Shown here: piece by piece, positions 7,037-13,506 of the stretch
How the letters are laid out: every line of letters begins with the position of its first letter
How positions within the stretch are numbered: position 1 is the stretch's first letter
Translations under genes and position numbers: made by a program
IMG/VR virus record: IMGVR_UViG_3300043773_001920
Coordinates: 1 to 25,692 of that record
Length of the DNA: 25,692 nucleotides
Strand: one strand, 5' to 3'
From: a virus
Notes under the pieces: generated by a model
What the model was told of the DNA's origin: nothing
Seen by the model: only the letters and a program-made list of their open reading frames with translations
Database searches by the model: none

Positions 7037-7066
7037 CCCCTCCCTGGCTGGGCGCATCCTCCGGCC
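7033..7066 (+). promoter_or_regulatory. Leaderless-type promoter (family member 4)
   Basis: CTGACC at 7033-7038 with CCTCCC following, a 16-bp spacer, CATCCT at 7055-7060, then 6 nt to ATG 7067. There is no Shine-Dalgarno before this ATG. Confidence 0.65.
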
Positions 7067-7492
7067 ATGCGCTCCCTGGCCAGCATCCGCCCCGCCCTGC
7101 CACCGTCGCCCGCCACGCCACCCGCCCCGGACCTGTGGCGCGTCGCCACCGCCGAGCACCACGCCGCCCTCGTCTGCGTGCGTGACGCCCTGGCCCGCGT
7201 CGTCGCCACCATGGCCGGCCATCGCCCGGACCCCCGCGCCCTGGCCGCCCTGGGCGCTGCGCTGGACGTAGCCGAGGCCGCCGCCCGCACCGTCGGCACC
7301 GCGCGTCCGGCTCACCCGGACGACGCCGCGCTGATCGACGCCGCCGACCTGGCCAAGCGGCTGGTGATGCAACTGCGCCAGCTCGCCCGCGCCCCCGGCC
7401 AGAACTGGCACCGCGACCGGTGGATCGACCGGATCGCCGCCACGCTCGGTGAGGCCGCCGCGCTGACCCCTCCCGGCACGCTGGCAGGGTGA
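7067..7492 (+). CDS. Hypothetical helical protein, 141 aa
   Basis: An Ala-rich, helical protein without cysteine motifs or membrane segments; no family is recognised. There is no ribosome-binding site, but a member of the leaderless promoter family sits 6 nt before the ATG, which fixes the start. It ends LTPPGTLAG, encoded by the next promoter. Confidence 0.6.
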   Translation: MRSLASIRPALPPSPATPPAPDLWRVATAEHHAALVCVRDALARVVATMAGHRPDPRALAALGAALDVAEAAARTVGTARPAHPDDAALIDAADLAKRLVMQLRQLARAPGQNWHRDRWIDRIAATLGEAAALTPPGTLAG

Positions 7493-7496
7493 GCGG
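7463..7496 (+). promoter_or_regulatory. Leaderless-type promoter (family member 5)
   Basis: CTGACC at 7463-7468 with CCTCCC following, a 16-bp spacer, CAGGGT at 7485-7490, then 6 nt to ATG 7497. It overlaps the upstream gene's stop codon. Confidence 0.68.
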
Positions 7497-8027
7497 ATGA
7501 TCCTGCTAGGCATCGACCCGGGCGCCCCCGCCAAGCCCACCCCTGCCAACCGCACCCCCATCGCGCTCCACGGCTGGTGCCTCCTCGACGTGCAACCCGA
7601 CCAGCGCCCCGTGTGGGTCAGCGCCGGGCACAGCGAGATGGCCGGGCTCATCGACCTGATCGAGCACGCCAGCGACCTCGACGCGGTGGTCGTGGAACGC
7701 CCCGTCCGTGCCCACAAGATGGAGGCCAACATGCCGCTGCTAGAGACCGCCCTGGCCGCCGGGGAGTTCTACGGCCGCGCCGCGCAGATGGGCCGCGCCG
7801 CCGCGCTGCTGTCCGCCGAGTCGTGGCGGGCGTGCGTCGCCGGGTCGTCGTCCGCGTCGGACGCACGGGTCAAGACGGCGCTGGGCATCCACCTGCCCAA
7901 CCTGCCAAAGCGGTCCAACCCGCACGAACGCGACGCCGCCGGGGTCGCCCTCGGCTGGGCGCTCCGGTCCGGTCTGCTGGTCGGCGGGCGCGGCCGCCTG
8001 ACCCCTCCCGCGGCTGCCGCAAGGTGA
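7497..8027 (+). CDS. RuvC-like Holliday junction resolvase
   Basis: A 176-aa RNase H-fold nuclease. The acidic residues of the RuvC active site are visible: Asp7 in GIDPG, Glu67 in VVVERP and Asp146 in HERDAAGVAL, with His143 in the HxxD arrangement. Phage versions resolve branched DNA made by recombination and replication before packaging. An insertion (about residues 10-23, Pro/Ala-rich) follows the first motif. The C-terminal LTPPAAAAR is encoded by the next promoter. Confidence 0.8.
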   Translation: MILLGIDPGAPAKPTPANRTPIALHGWCLLDVQPDQRPVWVSAGHSEMAGLIDLIEHASDLDAVVVERPVRAHKMEANMPLLETALAAGEFYGRAAQMGRAAALLSAESWRACVAGSSSASDARVKTALGIHLPNLPKRSNPHERDAAGVALGWALRSGLLVGGRGRLTPPAAAAR

Positions 8028-8032
8028 GCGCC
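7998..8032 (+). promoter_or_regulatory. Leaderless-type promoter (family member 6)
   Basis: CTGACC at 7998-8003 with CCTCCC following, a 16-bp spacer, CAAGGT at 8020-8025, then 7 nt to ATG 8033. AAGGTG could also serve as a weak Shine-Dalgarno, so this gene might be translated either way. Confidence 0.6.
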
Positions 8033-8491
8033 ATGTCCTCCCCCAGCACCCCCGCGCCAGCTCGCACCGGGCGCCCCCGCAGGGCCATCCCCACCGGCGC
8101 CCGGTTCGGCCTCCTCGTCGTCGACGGCCCCGCCCCGGACCACCAGCGCAAGGGCCGGCGCAGCCCCGCGTGGTGGTGCCGGTGCGACTGTGGCCAGCGC
8201 GTATCGGTCACCACCGAGAGTCTGGAAGCCGGCACCCTGTCGTGTGGCTGCCTGCGCAAGGGTAGCCTGCGCCGCCAGCCCGTCCCCGTGGGCGAGGACT
8301 TCCTCGGCATCGTCGTCGTCGGCCCCGCCCCGGACGTGCCGGACCGGTACGGGCACCACGTCGCGTGGACCTGTCGCTGCCACTGCGGCGCGCTGTTCAC
8401 CGCGCGCGCCCACAACGTCAAGAACTTCAACACCAAGTCGTGCGGATGCGCTCGGCCGTGGCGGACCCCTCCCGGCGCCGGGGCAGAGTAG
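8033..8491 (+). CDS. Duplicated zinc-binding protein, 152 aa
   Basis: The protein contains two similar halves. Residues about 18-75 have RFGLLVVDGPAPD ... WWCRCDCG ... TLSCGC; residues about 85-145 have FLGIVVVGPAPD ... WTCRCHCG ... TKSCGC. Each half offers a CxCxCG...SCGC metal site, a motif I recall from small phage and bacterial proteins of unknown function. ATG 8033 is preferred over the GTG at 8024 because it fits the promoter geometry. It ends RTPPGAGAE over the next promoter. Confidence 0.68.
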   Translation: MSSPSTPAPARTGRPRRAIPTGARFGLLVVDGPAPDHQRKGRRSPAWWCRCDCGQRVSVTTESLEAGTLSCGCLRKGSLRRQPVPVGEDFLGIVVVGPAPDVPDRYGHHVAWTCRCHCGALFTARAHNVKNFNTKSCGCARPWRTPPGAGAE

Positions 8492-8495
8492 CGCC
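8462..8495 (+). promoter_or_regulatory. Leaderless-type promoter (family member 7)
   Basis: CGGACC at 8462-8467 with CCTCCC following, a 16-bp spacer, CAGAGT at 8484-8489, then 6 nt to ATG 8496. Confidence 0.65.
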
Positions 8496-8936
8496 ATGCC
8501 CGCCTATGACTGCCAGATCCTCGACGGACGCGGCACCCTCCTGGCCACGCTGCCGACCATCGAGGACGCGCTGTACGCCGCCCGCACCGACCCCCTCGCC
8601 CCGGCCGCCCGGCGTGTCGTCCGCGCCAGTGACGGCGCCGTCCTGGCCTATCGCCGCACCGTCGCCACGCCCCCGCGTCCGTCCGTGCGCCTCACGCCGC
8701 CCGCCCCGATGTGCCCGGTCTGGGCGGCGCTGGCCCACCCGCGGACCTGGCCGGAGGTGCTGGCCGTGTACCCGCACGCCCCGGCGGACGCGCTGGGCCG
8801 CCGTGCCCTGTGGCTGATGGACCACGGGTTCGTGGCCATCCACGCCGGCACCCTGGCGCGCTGCCACGAGGAGCCCCCGCCGGTGTGGTCCTGGCACGCC
8901 GACCACTCCGCTGCGTCGGGCAAGGTGACCACATGA
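8496..8936 (+). CDS. Hypothetical protein, 146 aa
   Basis: The N-terminal 50 residues (YDCQILDGRGTLLATLPTIEDALYAAR) look like a small alpha/beta unit; the C-terminal part has a run of Trp and His residues (WSWHADHSA). No family is recognised. It has its own leaderless-type promoter and overlaps the dCTP deaminase start by 4 bp, so the two genes are probably coupled. Confidence 0.6.
   Translation: MPAYDCQILDGRGTLLATLPTIEDALYAARTDPLAPAARRVVRASDGAVLAYRRTVATPPRPSVRLTPPAPMCPVWAALAHPRTWPEVLAVYPHAPADALGRRALWLMDHGFVAIHAGTLARCHEEPPPVWSWHADHSAASGKVTT
8899..8932 (+). promoter_or_regulatory. Leaderless-type promoter (family member 8, divergent box)
   Basis: CCGACC at 8899-8904 continuing ACTCCG (8 of 10 matches to GACCCCTCCC), a 16-bp spacer, CAAGGT at 8921-8926, then 6 nt to ATG 8933. 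It lies entirely inside the upstream coding region. Confidence 0.5.
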
Positions 8937-9511
8937 TCCTCACCGGCGCCGCCATCCGCGACGAGATCCGCCGCGGCTTCATCACCATCACCCCCTGCGA
9001 CCCGGACCAGATCGACCAGGCGGGCGTCACGCTGCACTTGCACCCGCGCCTGCTGGTGATGTGGCCCAACGGTGACCTCGACGTGCGGCAGCCCTGCGCC
9101 GATTCGTTCCAGCCGGTGCAACTCGACGACACTGGCGCCTTCATGCTGTACCCGGGCTTCTTCTACCTCGGCGCCACCCTCGAAAAGATCCATGCGCCCC
9201 ACCACGTAGTCCGCGTCGACGGCAAGAGCAGCCTGGGACGCAAGAGCCTGGAGGTCCACCGCACCGCCGGCCACGTCGAGCCGGGGTTCGCCGGCCACGT
9301 CACCCTGGAGATGGCCGTGCTCACGCCGCTGCGCATCCCGCCCGGGTGGCCCGTGTGCCAGGCGGTCTTCCACGAGGTCCGCGGCCCCGTCGAGTCCTAC
9401 GCCGACCGGGGGCACTACGCCGACGCCAGCGCCGCGGACGGGCCCCAGGTCAGCCGCAGCCACCTCCACCGGGCGAGGCATGTCGGGCCGCCTGACCCCT
9501 CCCGCCGGTGA
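8933..9511 (+). CDS. dcd: dCTP deaminase
   Basis: A 192-aa trimeric dCTP deaminase/dUTPase-fold enzyme that converts dCTP to dUTP. Signature segments are GKSSLGRKSLEVH (97-109) and TAGHVEPGFAGHVTLEM (111-127). Glu126 is the expected catalytic Glu. A C-terminal YADRGHYADAS ... SR lid follows. It may be bifunctional (DCD-DUT), because no separate dUTPase is visible. With the thyA and DHFR genes on the other strand it forms a route to dTTP. The last residues (GPPDPSRR) are written across the next promoter and extend past the family's usual end. Confidence 0.85.
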   Translation: MILTGAAIRDEIRRGFITITPCDPDQIDQAGVTLHLHPRLLVMWPNGDLDVRQPCADSFQPVQLDDTGAFMLYPGFFYLGATLEKIHAPHHVVRVDGKSSLGRKSLEVHRTAGHVEPGFAGHVTLEMAVLTPLRIPPGWPVCQAVFHEVRGPVESYADRGHYADASAADGPQVSRSHLHRARHVGPPDPSRR

Positions 9512-9525
9512 GGCAGGGTGACGCC
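9492..9525 (+). promoter_or_regulatory. Leaderless-type promoter (family member 9)
   Basis: CTGACC at 9492-9497 with CCTCCC following, a 16-bp spacer, CAGGGT at 9514-9519, then 6 nt to ATG 9526. Confidence 0.68.
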
Positions 9526-9921
9526 ATGGCTGACGACACCGTGACCCTGACCATCCCCCGCGAGGCGCTGACCGTGGTGGCGCCGCCGCCGGTGTTCGTC
9601 CACCAGCGCAACGTGGCCGCCGTCATCGGGCTGCCGGCCGCGCAGTACCTCGCGCTGTGCCGCCGCGGGGCGTGGCCCGTTGTGGCCGAGGGGAAACTGC
9701 GCCTGGCCCGCCGCGAGGAAGTCGTTGCGTACCTGACCGCGCAGGAGCGTATCCTGGAACGCCGCGCCGCCCTCGCCGCCGTGACCAGCGACGAGACCCG
9801 GCCGTTCACCCTCGACGATCTGCCCCCAGGAAGCACCCCGCGCCATGCCACGCCCCTCGACCGGAACCGCCTACGAGAAAGGCGGGCACCTGTACGCGCA
9901 AGTCACGCTCGCGCCCGGTAA
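9526..9921 (+). CDS. Excisionase-like HTH protein, 131 aa
   Basis: Residues about 28-72 (NVAAVIGLPAAQYLALCRRGAWPVV ... RREEVVAYL) fit a MerR/Xis-type helix-turn-helix with wing. Directly upstream of the integrase, this suggests an excisionase or recombination directionality factor. It overlaps the integrase start by 77 bp in another frame, much more than other overlaps here, so expression of the two is linked. The basic C-terminal tail lies in that overlap. It could instead be a transcription regulator. Confidence 0.62.
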   Translation: MADDTVTLTIPREALTVVAPPPVFVHQRNVAAVIGLPAAQYLALCRRGAWPVVAEGKLRLARREEVVAYLTAQERILERRAALAAVTSDETRPFTLDDLPPGSTPRHATPLDRNRLRERRAPVRASHARAR

Positions 9922-11131
9922 GCGCCGCCCGTTCCCGTGTCCGCCGCACATCAAGACCCTGGCCAGGGCCAAGCAGTACGCGGCGTTTCTGAGCGAGCAG
10001 ATCCGCGCCGGCACCTGGAACCCGGCCGCCACGATGCCGACCATGCCGGAGGCCGTCGAGGGCACGTTCCGTGCGTGGTCGACCGCGTGGATAGAGCACC
10101 GCGCCCGCCGTGGTCTGGTCGGCGCCAAGGACGACGAGAGCCGCCTGCGCGTGCATGTCTGGCAGCACCTCGGGGACAAGCCGGTGGACCGCATCACGTC
10201 GACCGATCTGGAGCGGCTGGTGGCCCACCTTGACGAACGGATCCACGCCGGCACGATGTCCTGGAAGCTGGCGCGCAACGTGTGGGGGCTGGTTAGCAAG
10301 GCGTTCGCTGACGCCTGCAAGAGCAAGGACCCGAAGTTGCGCGTGCGCCGCGACAACCCGGCGTCGACCGTGGCGCCCCCGGACAAGGGCGCGGTCAAGG
10401 CAAAAGTCTACCTGTGGCCGTCGGAGTTCCTGGCGCTGGTGACGTGCGAGCAAGTGCCGATCCGGTACCGTCGGCTGATCGCGCTCAGCGTGTACCTCTA
10501 CTGCCGCGCAGGGGAACTAGAGGCCCTGCGGTGGGATGCGCTGGACCTGGACCACGGCGTCATCCACGTGCATCAGGCCACGGACCGCTACCGCGAGATC
10601 GGCACCGTGCGCCACACCAAGGGCAAGGAGGCGAGGAGGTACAGCCTGGAACCGGCGGTCCTCCCGCTGTTGCGGCAGCTCCGGGAAGAGGCCGGCGGCG
10701 CCGCGGCGTCCGGGCCCGTCGTCAAGATGCCCCCGGCCGAGGATCTGGCGGACCGGCTGCGGCAGTACCTCCGCTGGGCTGGCGTGACCCGCGAGGAGTT
10801 GTTCGTGCCGGTCGACGACCCGACCCGCAAGCGGATCACCTGGCACGACCTGCGCGCCACGGGCATCACCTGGCGTGCGGTCCGTGGTGACGAGCCGTTG
10901 AAAATCCAGGCCGCCGCCGGGCACAAGGACTACGGGACGACGGCCGGTTACGTGCGCGAGGCCGAGGCGCTGGCCAGGGGGTTCGGCGAGGTCTTCCCGG
11001 ACCTCTCGGCGCTGCTGGCGTGCGCCTACCAGGCCAGCCTACCGGTGAATGATATCGCGGTGTTACACGAGCCCAACGACGCCGAACCCGCTGGGGGACA
11101 GCCCCGTTCGCGCTGGTTTGCTGGTGCGTAG
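9845..11131 (+). CDS. int: Tyrosine-type integrase
   Basis: A 428-aa site-specific recombinase. It has an N-terminal arm-binding-like region (1-70), a SAM-like core-binding domain (about 75-165) and a catalytic domain with Arg221 (CRAGELEALRW), Lys259 (HTKGKEARR), His334-x-x-Arg337 (WHDLRATG), His360 and nucleophile Tyr369 (TTAGYVREAE). All catalytic residues are present. The sequence after the active site (GFGEVFPDL) resembles integrases I associate with Myxococcota. The stop codon touches a tRNA-3'-end-like sequence, probably attP. The ATG lacks a clear Shine-Dalgarno and may depend on translation of the overlapping upstream gene. Confidence 0.93.
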   Translation: MPRPSTGTAYEKGGHLYAQVTLAPGKRRPFPCPPHIKTLARAKQYAAFLSEQIRAGTWNPAATMPTMPEAVEGTFRAWSTAWIEHRARRGLVGAKDDESRLRVHVWQHLGDKPVDRITSTDLERLVAHLDERIHAGTMSWKLARNVWGLVSKAFADACKSKDPKLRVRRDNPASTVAPPDKGAVKAKVYLWPSEFLALVTCEQVPIRYRRLIALSVYLYCRAGELEALRWDALDLDHGVIHVHQATDRYREIGTVRHTKGKEARRYSLEPAVLPLLRQLREEAGGAAASGPVVKMPPAEDLADRLRQYLRWAGVTREELFVPVDDPTRKRITWHDLRATGITWRAVRGDEPLKIQAAAGHKDYGTTAGYVREAEALARGFGEVFPDLSALLACAYQASLPVNDIAVLHEPNDAEPAGGQPRSRWFAGA

Positions 11132-11158
11132 GGGGTTCGAATCCCGCTGGGGACGCCA
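11131..11158 (+). other. Probable attP core (tRNA 3' end copy)
   Basis: The sequence reads as a tRNA T-arm with GGTTCGAATCC, then a 7-nt acceptor strand TGGGGAC, discriminator G and CCA. One T-stem pair is a G-G mismatch. It closely resembles the 3' end of tRNA-Glu (E. coli tRNA-Glu ends GGGGACGCCA). No cloverleaf can be built upstream, so it is not a whole tRNA gene. Its position right at the integrase stop is where attP cores of tRNA-targeting phages are found. Confidence 0.7.
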
Positions 11159-11219
11159 CGACCGCAGCATGTTTCGGCCGCAGACCTCGCCCGGTAGGCG
11201 CTACCTGGTAGGCTATTAC

Positions 11220-11254
11220 CAGACCCCTCCCCGGCCCGTGCCACCCTGCCCGGC
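11220..11254 (+). promoter_or_regulatory. Leaderless-type promoter (family member 10)
   Basis: CAGACC at 11220-11225 followed by CCTCCC, a 16-bp spacer, CACCCT at 11242-11247, then 7 nt to GTG 11255. This is the one member of the family that feeds a GTG start. Confidence 0.6.
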
Positions 11255-11695
11255 GTGACCCCGCCCGCCCTGATCCTGGTCTGCGGCTCCCGCACCCTGG
11301 CCACCCACCCGGACGCTCGCACCCGCCTGGAGCGCGTCCTGGCCCCGCTGCTGGTCGCCCGGCCGTGCCTTCTCACCGGGGGCGCCACCGGCCCGGACAC
11401 GTGGGCGCTGGACCTCGCCCGGGACCGGGGCCTGCCGTGGGCGGCGCTCCTGCCGTCCGGGGTGAGGCAGACGCACCGGGGCACCGACCGCTGGAGCCCC
11501 GTGCCGGTCTACCCGCTGGCGCGCAACGCGGCGCTGGTCCGCCTGGCCGCGAGCCACCACGAGGTCGGCGCCCGGGTCCTGGTGGTCGGCGCCGTCGACC
11601 CGGCCAGCCGTAGCCACGGCACGGACCACACCCTCGGGCTGGCCAGGGCCGCCGGGCTGGCGGTGCGGCGCTACGTGTTCACAGCCAAAACGTAG
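11255..11695 (+). CDS. SLOG/DprA-like nucleotide-binding protein, 146 aa
   Basis: A Rossmann-like protein of the SLOG superfamily (YspA/DUF2493-like). ILVCGSRTL (7-15) is the first strand and loop, LLTGGATGPDTWALDLARDRGL (about 39-60) is the characteristic GGA-GxD ligand-binding region, and a later ARVLVVGAVD strand completes the fold. Such proteins bind nucleotides or nucleotide-derived signals; in phages their role is unknown. The GTG start is set by the promoter 7 nt upstream and by the absence of a Shine-Dalgarno. Confidence 0.7.
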   Translation: MTPPALILVCGSRTLATHPDARTRLERVLAPLLVARPCLLTGGATGPDTWALDLARDRGLPWAALLPSGVRQTHRGTDRWSPVPVYPLARNAALVRLAASHHEVGARVLVVGAVDPASRSHGTDHTLGLARAAGLAVRRYVFTAKT

Positions 11696-11734
11696 GGGTC
11701 CGGGAGAAAAGCGACGGGAGGTGTTGGCGGGATG

Positions 11735-11762
11735 TTGACAATACGGACGGCCGTATTATGAT
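11735..11762 (+). promoter_or_regulatory. Sigma70 promoter with operator 1
   Basis: TTGACA at 11735-11740, then a 16-bp spacer that is itself the inverted repeat ATACGG-ACGG-CCGTAT (11741-11756), then TATGAT (11757-11762). A repressor bound to the repeat would block RNA polymerase. It drives the 11810 gene. Confidence 0.85.
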
Positions 11763-11772
11763 GTTCTCTGTA

Positions 11773-11800
11773 GCCGGGACCAACCAACCCGGCCCCGGAG
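11773..11800 (+). promoter_or_regulatory. 5' leader hairpin and Shine-Dalgarno 1
   Basis: GCCGGG (11773-11778) pairs with CCCGGC (11788-11793) around the loop ACCAACCAA. A GGAG Shine-Dalgarno (11797-11800) follows 3 nt later, 9 nt before ATG 11810. The same design recurs at 13472, 15060 and 15556. Confidence 0.7.
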
Positions 11801-11809
11801 ATTGCCACC

Positions 11810-12127
11810 ATGACCAAGACCCCCGCCATCAAGCCCTTCAAGTCCGACCGCGCCGCCAAGATGGCCATGACCAAGGCCGAGCGCGCCTACAACGAGGCCC
11901 AGGCGGCGACCGGCGGCTACTACGGCCGGTGCGTGCAGGACCCCAACAACCACCAGACCACGGAAGAGATCCTGGCCGACCTCCGCAAGTTGGAAGCCCT
12001 GCGGGACCAGGCCTACGACTACGCGGCTGCCGTCTATGCTCAGGCCCGCTCGCAGGGATTCTGGGTCAACTCCTGGTGTTTCAACACCAACCCCACCCGC
12101 GACCTGATCCACGCCAACATCGACTGA
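11810..12127 (+). CDS. Hypothetical protein, 105 aa
   Basis: The first gene behind an operator-controlled promoter. The N-terminus is basic (MTKTPAIKPFKSDRAAK), the middle helical (EEILADLRKLEALRDQAYDYAAAVYAQA) and the end aromatic (FWVNSWCFNTN). No family is recognised. Strong promoter, structured leader and GGAG site suggest high expression when the repressor is absent. Confidence 0.7.
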   Translation: MTKTPAIKPFKSDRAAKMAMTKAERAYNEAQAATGGYYGRCVQDPNNHQTTEEILADLRKLEALRDQAYDYAAAVYAQARSQGFWVNSWCFNTNPTRDLIHANID

Positions 12128-12148
12128 CCCCCCCACCCTACCCCACCC

Positions 12149-12205
12149 GCCCCGGACTCCAGCGCCACCGCGCCGGACCGGGGCTCGGGGCGTTGGAGAA
12201 ACGCC
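12149..12205 (+). promoter_or_regulatory. Intercistronic hairpins with Shine-Dalgarno in a loop
   Basis: GCCCCGG (12149-12155) can pair with CCGGGGC (12178-12184). A second hairpin, GGCGTT (12189-12194) with AACGCC (12200-12205), holds the GGAGA Shine-Dalgarno in its 5-nt loop and ends at the base before ATG 12206. A related arrangement lies before the 16600 gene. Confidence 0.5.
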
Positions 12206-12409
12206 ATGATCGACTACCTCAAGACCCGTTGCACCGTTCGCCCCGCTGGCGCCTATGGGCGCGTCGTCCTGGACGCTGGCGCCGAGGTCATCCAGTTGAC
12301 CTACAACCCGAGCCGCCGCGAGTGGGACGTGTACGCCGTGGGCCCCGACGGGCTCGCGTCGTTCGTGGCCAAGCGCAAGCCGAACCTGCGCGAACGCCGG
12401 GGTTTCTGA
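12206..12409 (+). CDS. Hypothetical protein, 67 aa
   Basis: A small beta-rich protein (RVVLDAGAEVIQLTYNPSRREWDVYAVG) with a basic C-terminus; no family is recognised. It is probably the second cistron after the 11810 gene. Translation may be modulated by a perfect 6-bp hairpin that carries its Shine-Dalgarno in the loop. Confidence 0.65.
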   Translation: MIDYLKTRCTVRPAGAYGRVVLDAGAEVIQLTYNPSRREWDVYAVGPDGLASFVAKRKPNLRERRGF

Positions 12410-12425
12410 ACAATCGGCAGGCCCC
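12391..12425 (+). repeat. Repeat copy A ahead of an operator promoter
   Basis: The stretch containing CCGGGGTTTCTGAACAATC followed by GGCAGGCCCC is closely related to 14151-14184. Both copies end a transcription unit and lie just upstream of an operator promoter that looks leaderless, so the block was probably duplicated together. Confidence 0.5.
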
Positions 12426-12439
12426 GTGAACTTTTACCC

Positions 12440-12467
12440 TTGCACATACGGACGGCCGTATTAGGAT
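12440..12467 (+). promoter_or_regulatory. Operator promoter 2, leaderless geometry
   Basis: TTGCAC at 12440-12445, the operator ATACGG-ACGG-CCGTAT as the 16-bp spacer (12446-12461), then TAGGAT (12462-12467) and only 7 nt to ATG 12475. There is no leader hairpin or Shine-Dalgarno. Confidence 0.75.
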
Positions 12468-12474
12468 ACCTCTC

Positions 12475-12864
12475 ATGGCCAGCGAGAAACACAACACCCG
12501 GAAGCAGCGCGAGTCGGTCTCCAAGCGAATCGGCGACAAGGCCACCGCGTGGATCTGGCGCCGCGACCGCTGCCAGTGCGCTTACTGCGGCGTCGCCCTC
12601 ACCCCCGGCCGGGGCGCCCACCTGGACCACCTCACCCCCGCCCACCACGGCGGCGCCGACGTCGTGACGAACCTGGTCCTGGCCTGCGAGTCCTGCAACT
12701 CGGCTCGCCAGGACATGAGCCTCGCCCAGTGGGCTGCCTACGCCAAGGCCACCTACGGCCTCACCGTCCGCCCCGCCCGCATCCTCGCCCGCGCTGCTAC
12801 CCCGGTCCCGGCGGCGCTGGCCGGCACCGGCCGCGCGTGGATCGGCTGCCCTGTCGCCGCGTGA
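12475..12864 (+). CDS. HNH endonuclease
   Basis: A 129-aa HNH nuclease. Zinc-binding CAYC (35-38) and CESC (71-74) flank the active-site segment HLDHLTPAHHGG (49-60), with the catalytic His in LDH and Asn66 in VTNLVLAC. The basic N-terminus (KHNTRKQRESVSKR) may bind DNA. It could be a free-standing nicking enzyme, a homing-type nuclease or an anti-host nuclease. It is not next to a terminase here. Expression should follow the phage repressor because of the operator in its promoter. Confidence 0.85.
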   Translation: MASEKHNTRKQRESVSKRIGDKATAWIWRRDRCQCAYCGVALTPGRGAHLDHLTPAHHGGADVVTNLVLACESCNSARQDMSLAQWAAYAKATYGLTVRPARILARAATPVPAALAGTGRAWIGCPVAA

Positions 12865-12904
12865 GGTATCCTGCCCGCCACCACCCACCCAGAGACCGAC
12901 CCCC

Positions 12905-13117
12905 ATGCGTATCCCTGACCTGACCCTCACCCCTGCCCTCCTCGACTGGCTCGCCAGCCGGGGCGACGGCGCCCCGCTGTCCGTCACACAGGACGGGCCG
13001 GACCTCCTCATCACCCGCGCCGACGGCAGCGAGCCAGCCGACCACGAGCAACGCCGCGTCGCCGGCATCGTCGCCGCCCACGCCGCCGAGCCGCTGCGCC
13101 CCATGAGGCTCCGGTGA
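12905..13117 (+). CDS. Hypothetical protein, 70 aa
   Basis: A short protein (MRIPDLTLTPALLDWLASRGDGAPLSV...) with a likely N-terminal helix and a central beta hairpin; no family is recognised. A TATCCT hexamer at 12867-12872 could be a promoter element, but no clear partner box is seen. The AGAG before the ATG is a weak Shine-Dalgarno. It overlaps the next gene by 4 bp (GTGA). Confidence 0.55.
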   Translation: MRIPDLTLTPALLDWLASRGDGAPLSVTQDGPDLLITRADGSEPADHEQRRVAGIVAAHAAEPLRPMRLR

Positions 13118-13398
13118 GCCCCGCCGGCAAGGCCCGCGACCACGCCGCGGAGAACGCCAACAGGTCCCGGGTCCGCCTGGAACTACGCCTCACCGACGAG
13201 GAACGCGAGGCCGTGGAAGCCCTCCGCGCCCAGCTCGGCGGCGTCACCCTGGCCGGCACCCTCCTCGGCTGCGCGGACGCCGTGCGGGTACTGCTCACCG
13301 GGGGCAGCAAGGCCGCCGCCCTGGCCACGGCCCGGGAACGCGCCGCGACGCCGCCGCCCCCGCCAGGCCCCCGCCCCCGCGACGGCTCCCGGGGCTGA
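13114..13398 (+). CDS. Ribbon-helix-helix-like protein, 94 aa
   Basis: GTG start at 13114 overlaps the upstream TGA. Residues about 17-42 (RSRVRLELRLTDEEREAVEALRAQ) resemble a ribbon-helix-helix DNA-binding unit: a basic beta strand, then two helices. The C-terminus is Pro-rich and probably disordered. Such proteins bind short inverted repeats as dimers, so it is one candidate for the factor acting on the ATACGG operators, though nothing in the sequence links them directly. Confidence 0.55.
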   Translation: MSPAGKARDHAAENANRSRVRLELRLTDEEREAVEALRAQLGGVTLAGTLLGCADAVRVLLTGGSKAAALATARERAATPPPPPGPRPRDGSRG

Positions 13399-13407
13399 CC
13401 CGACCGG

Positions 13408-13429
13408 GCGACGAGGGGGCGTCGCTTTT
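13408..13429 (+). terminator. Rho-independent terminator
   Basis: GCGACG (13408-13413) pairs perfectly with CGTCGC (13420-13425) around AGGGGG, followed by TTTT. It ends the 12475-13398 unit just before the next promoter. Confidence 0.7.
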
Positions 13430-13433
13430 CAAG

Positions 13434-13461
13434 TTGACAATACGGCCGCCCGTATTATGAT
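13434..13461 (+). promoter_or_regulatory. Sigma70 promoter with operator 3
   Basis: TTGACA at 13434-13439, operator ATACGG-CCGC-CCGTAT at 13440-13455 filling the 16-bp spacer, and TATGAT at 13456-13461. Confidence 0.85.
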
Positions 13462-13471
13462 CTTCCTTGTA

Positions 13472-13497
13472 GCCGGGACGAACCACCCCGGCCGGAG
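13472..13497 (+). promoter_or_regulatory. 5' leader hairpin and Shine-Dalgarno 2
   Basis: GCCGGG (13472-13477) pairs with CCCGGC (13487-13492) around ACGAACCAC, with GGAG at 13494-13497 before ATG 13507. It is the same leader design as at 11773. Confidence 0.7.
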
Positions 13498-13506
13498 ATT
13501 GCAACC

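Noticed and set aside
11109-11158. A complete tRNA gene next to the integrase
   Set aside because: Only the T-arm, acceptor strand and CCA are present. No anticodon stem or D-arm can be drawn in the preceding bases, which are coding, so it is listed as attP instead.
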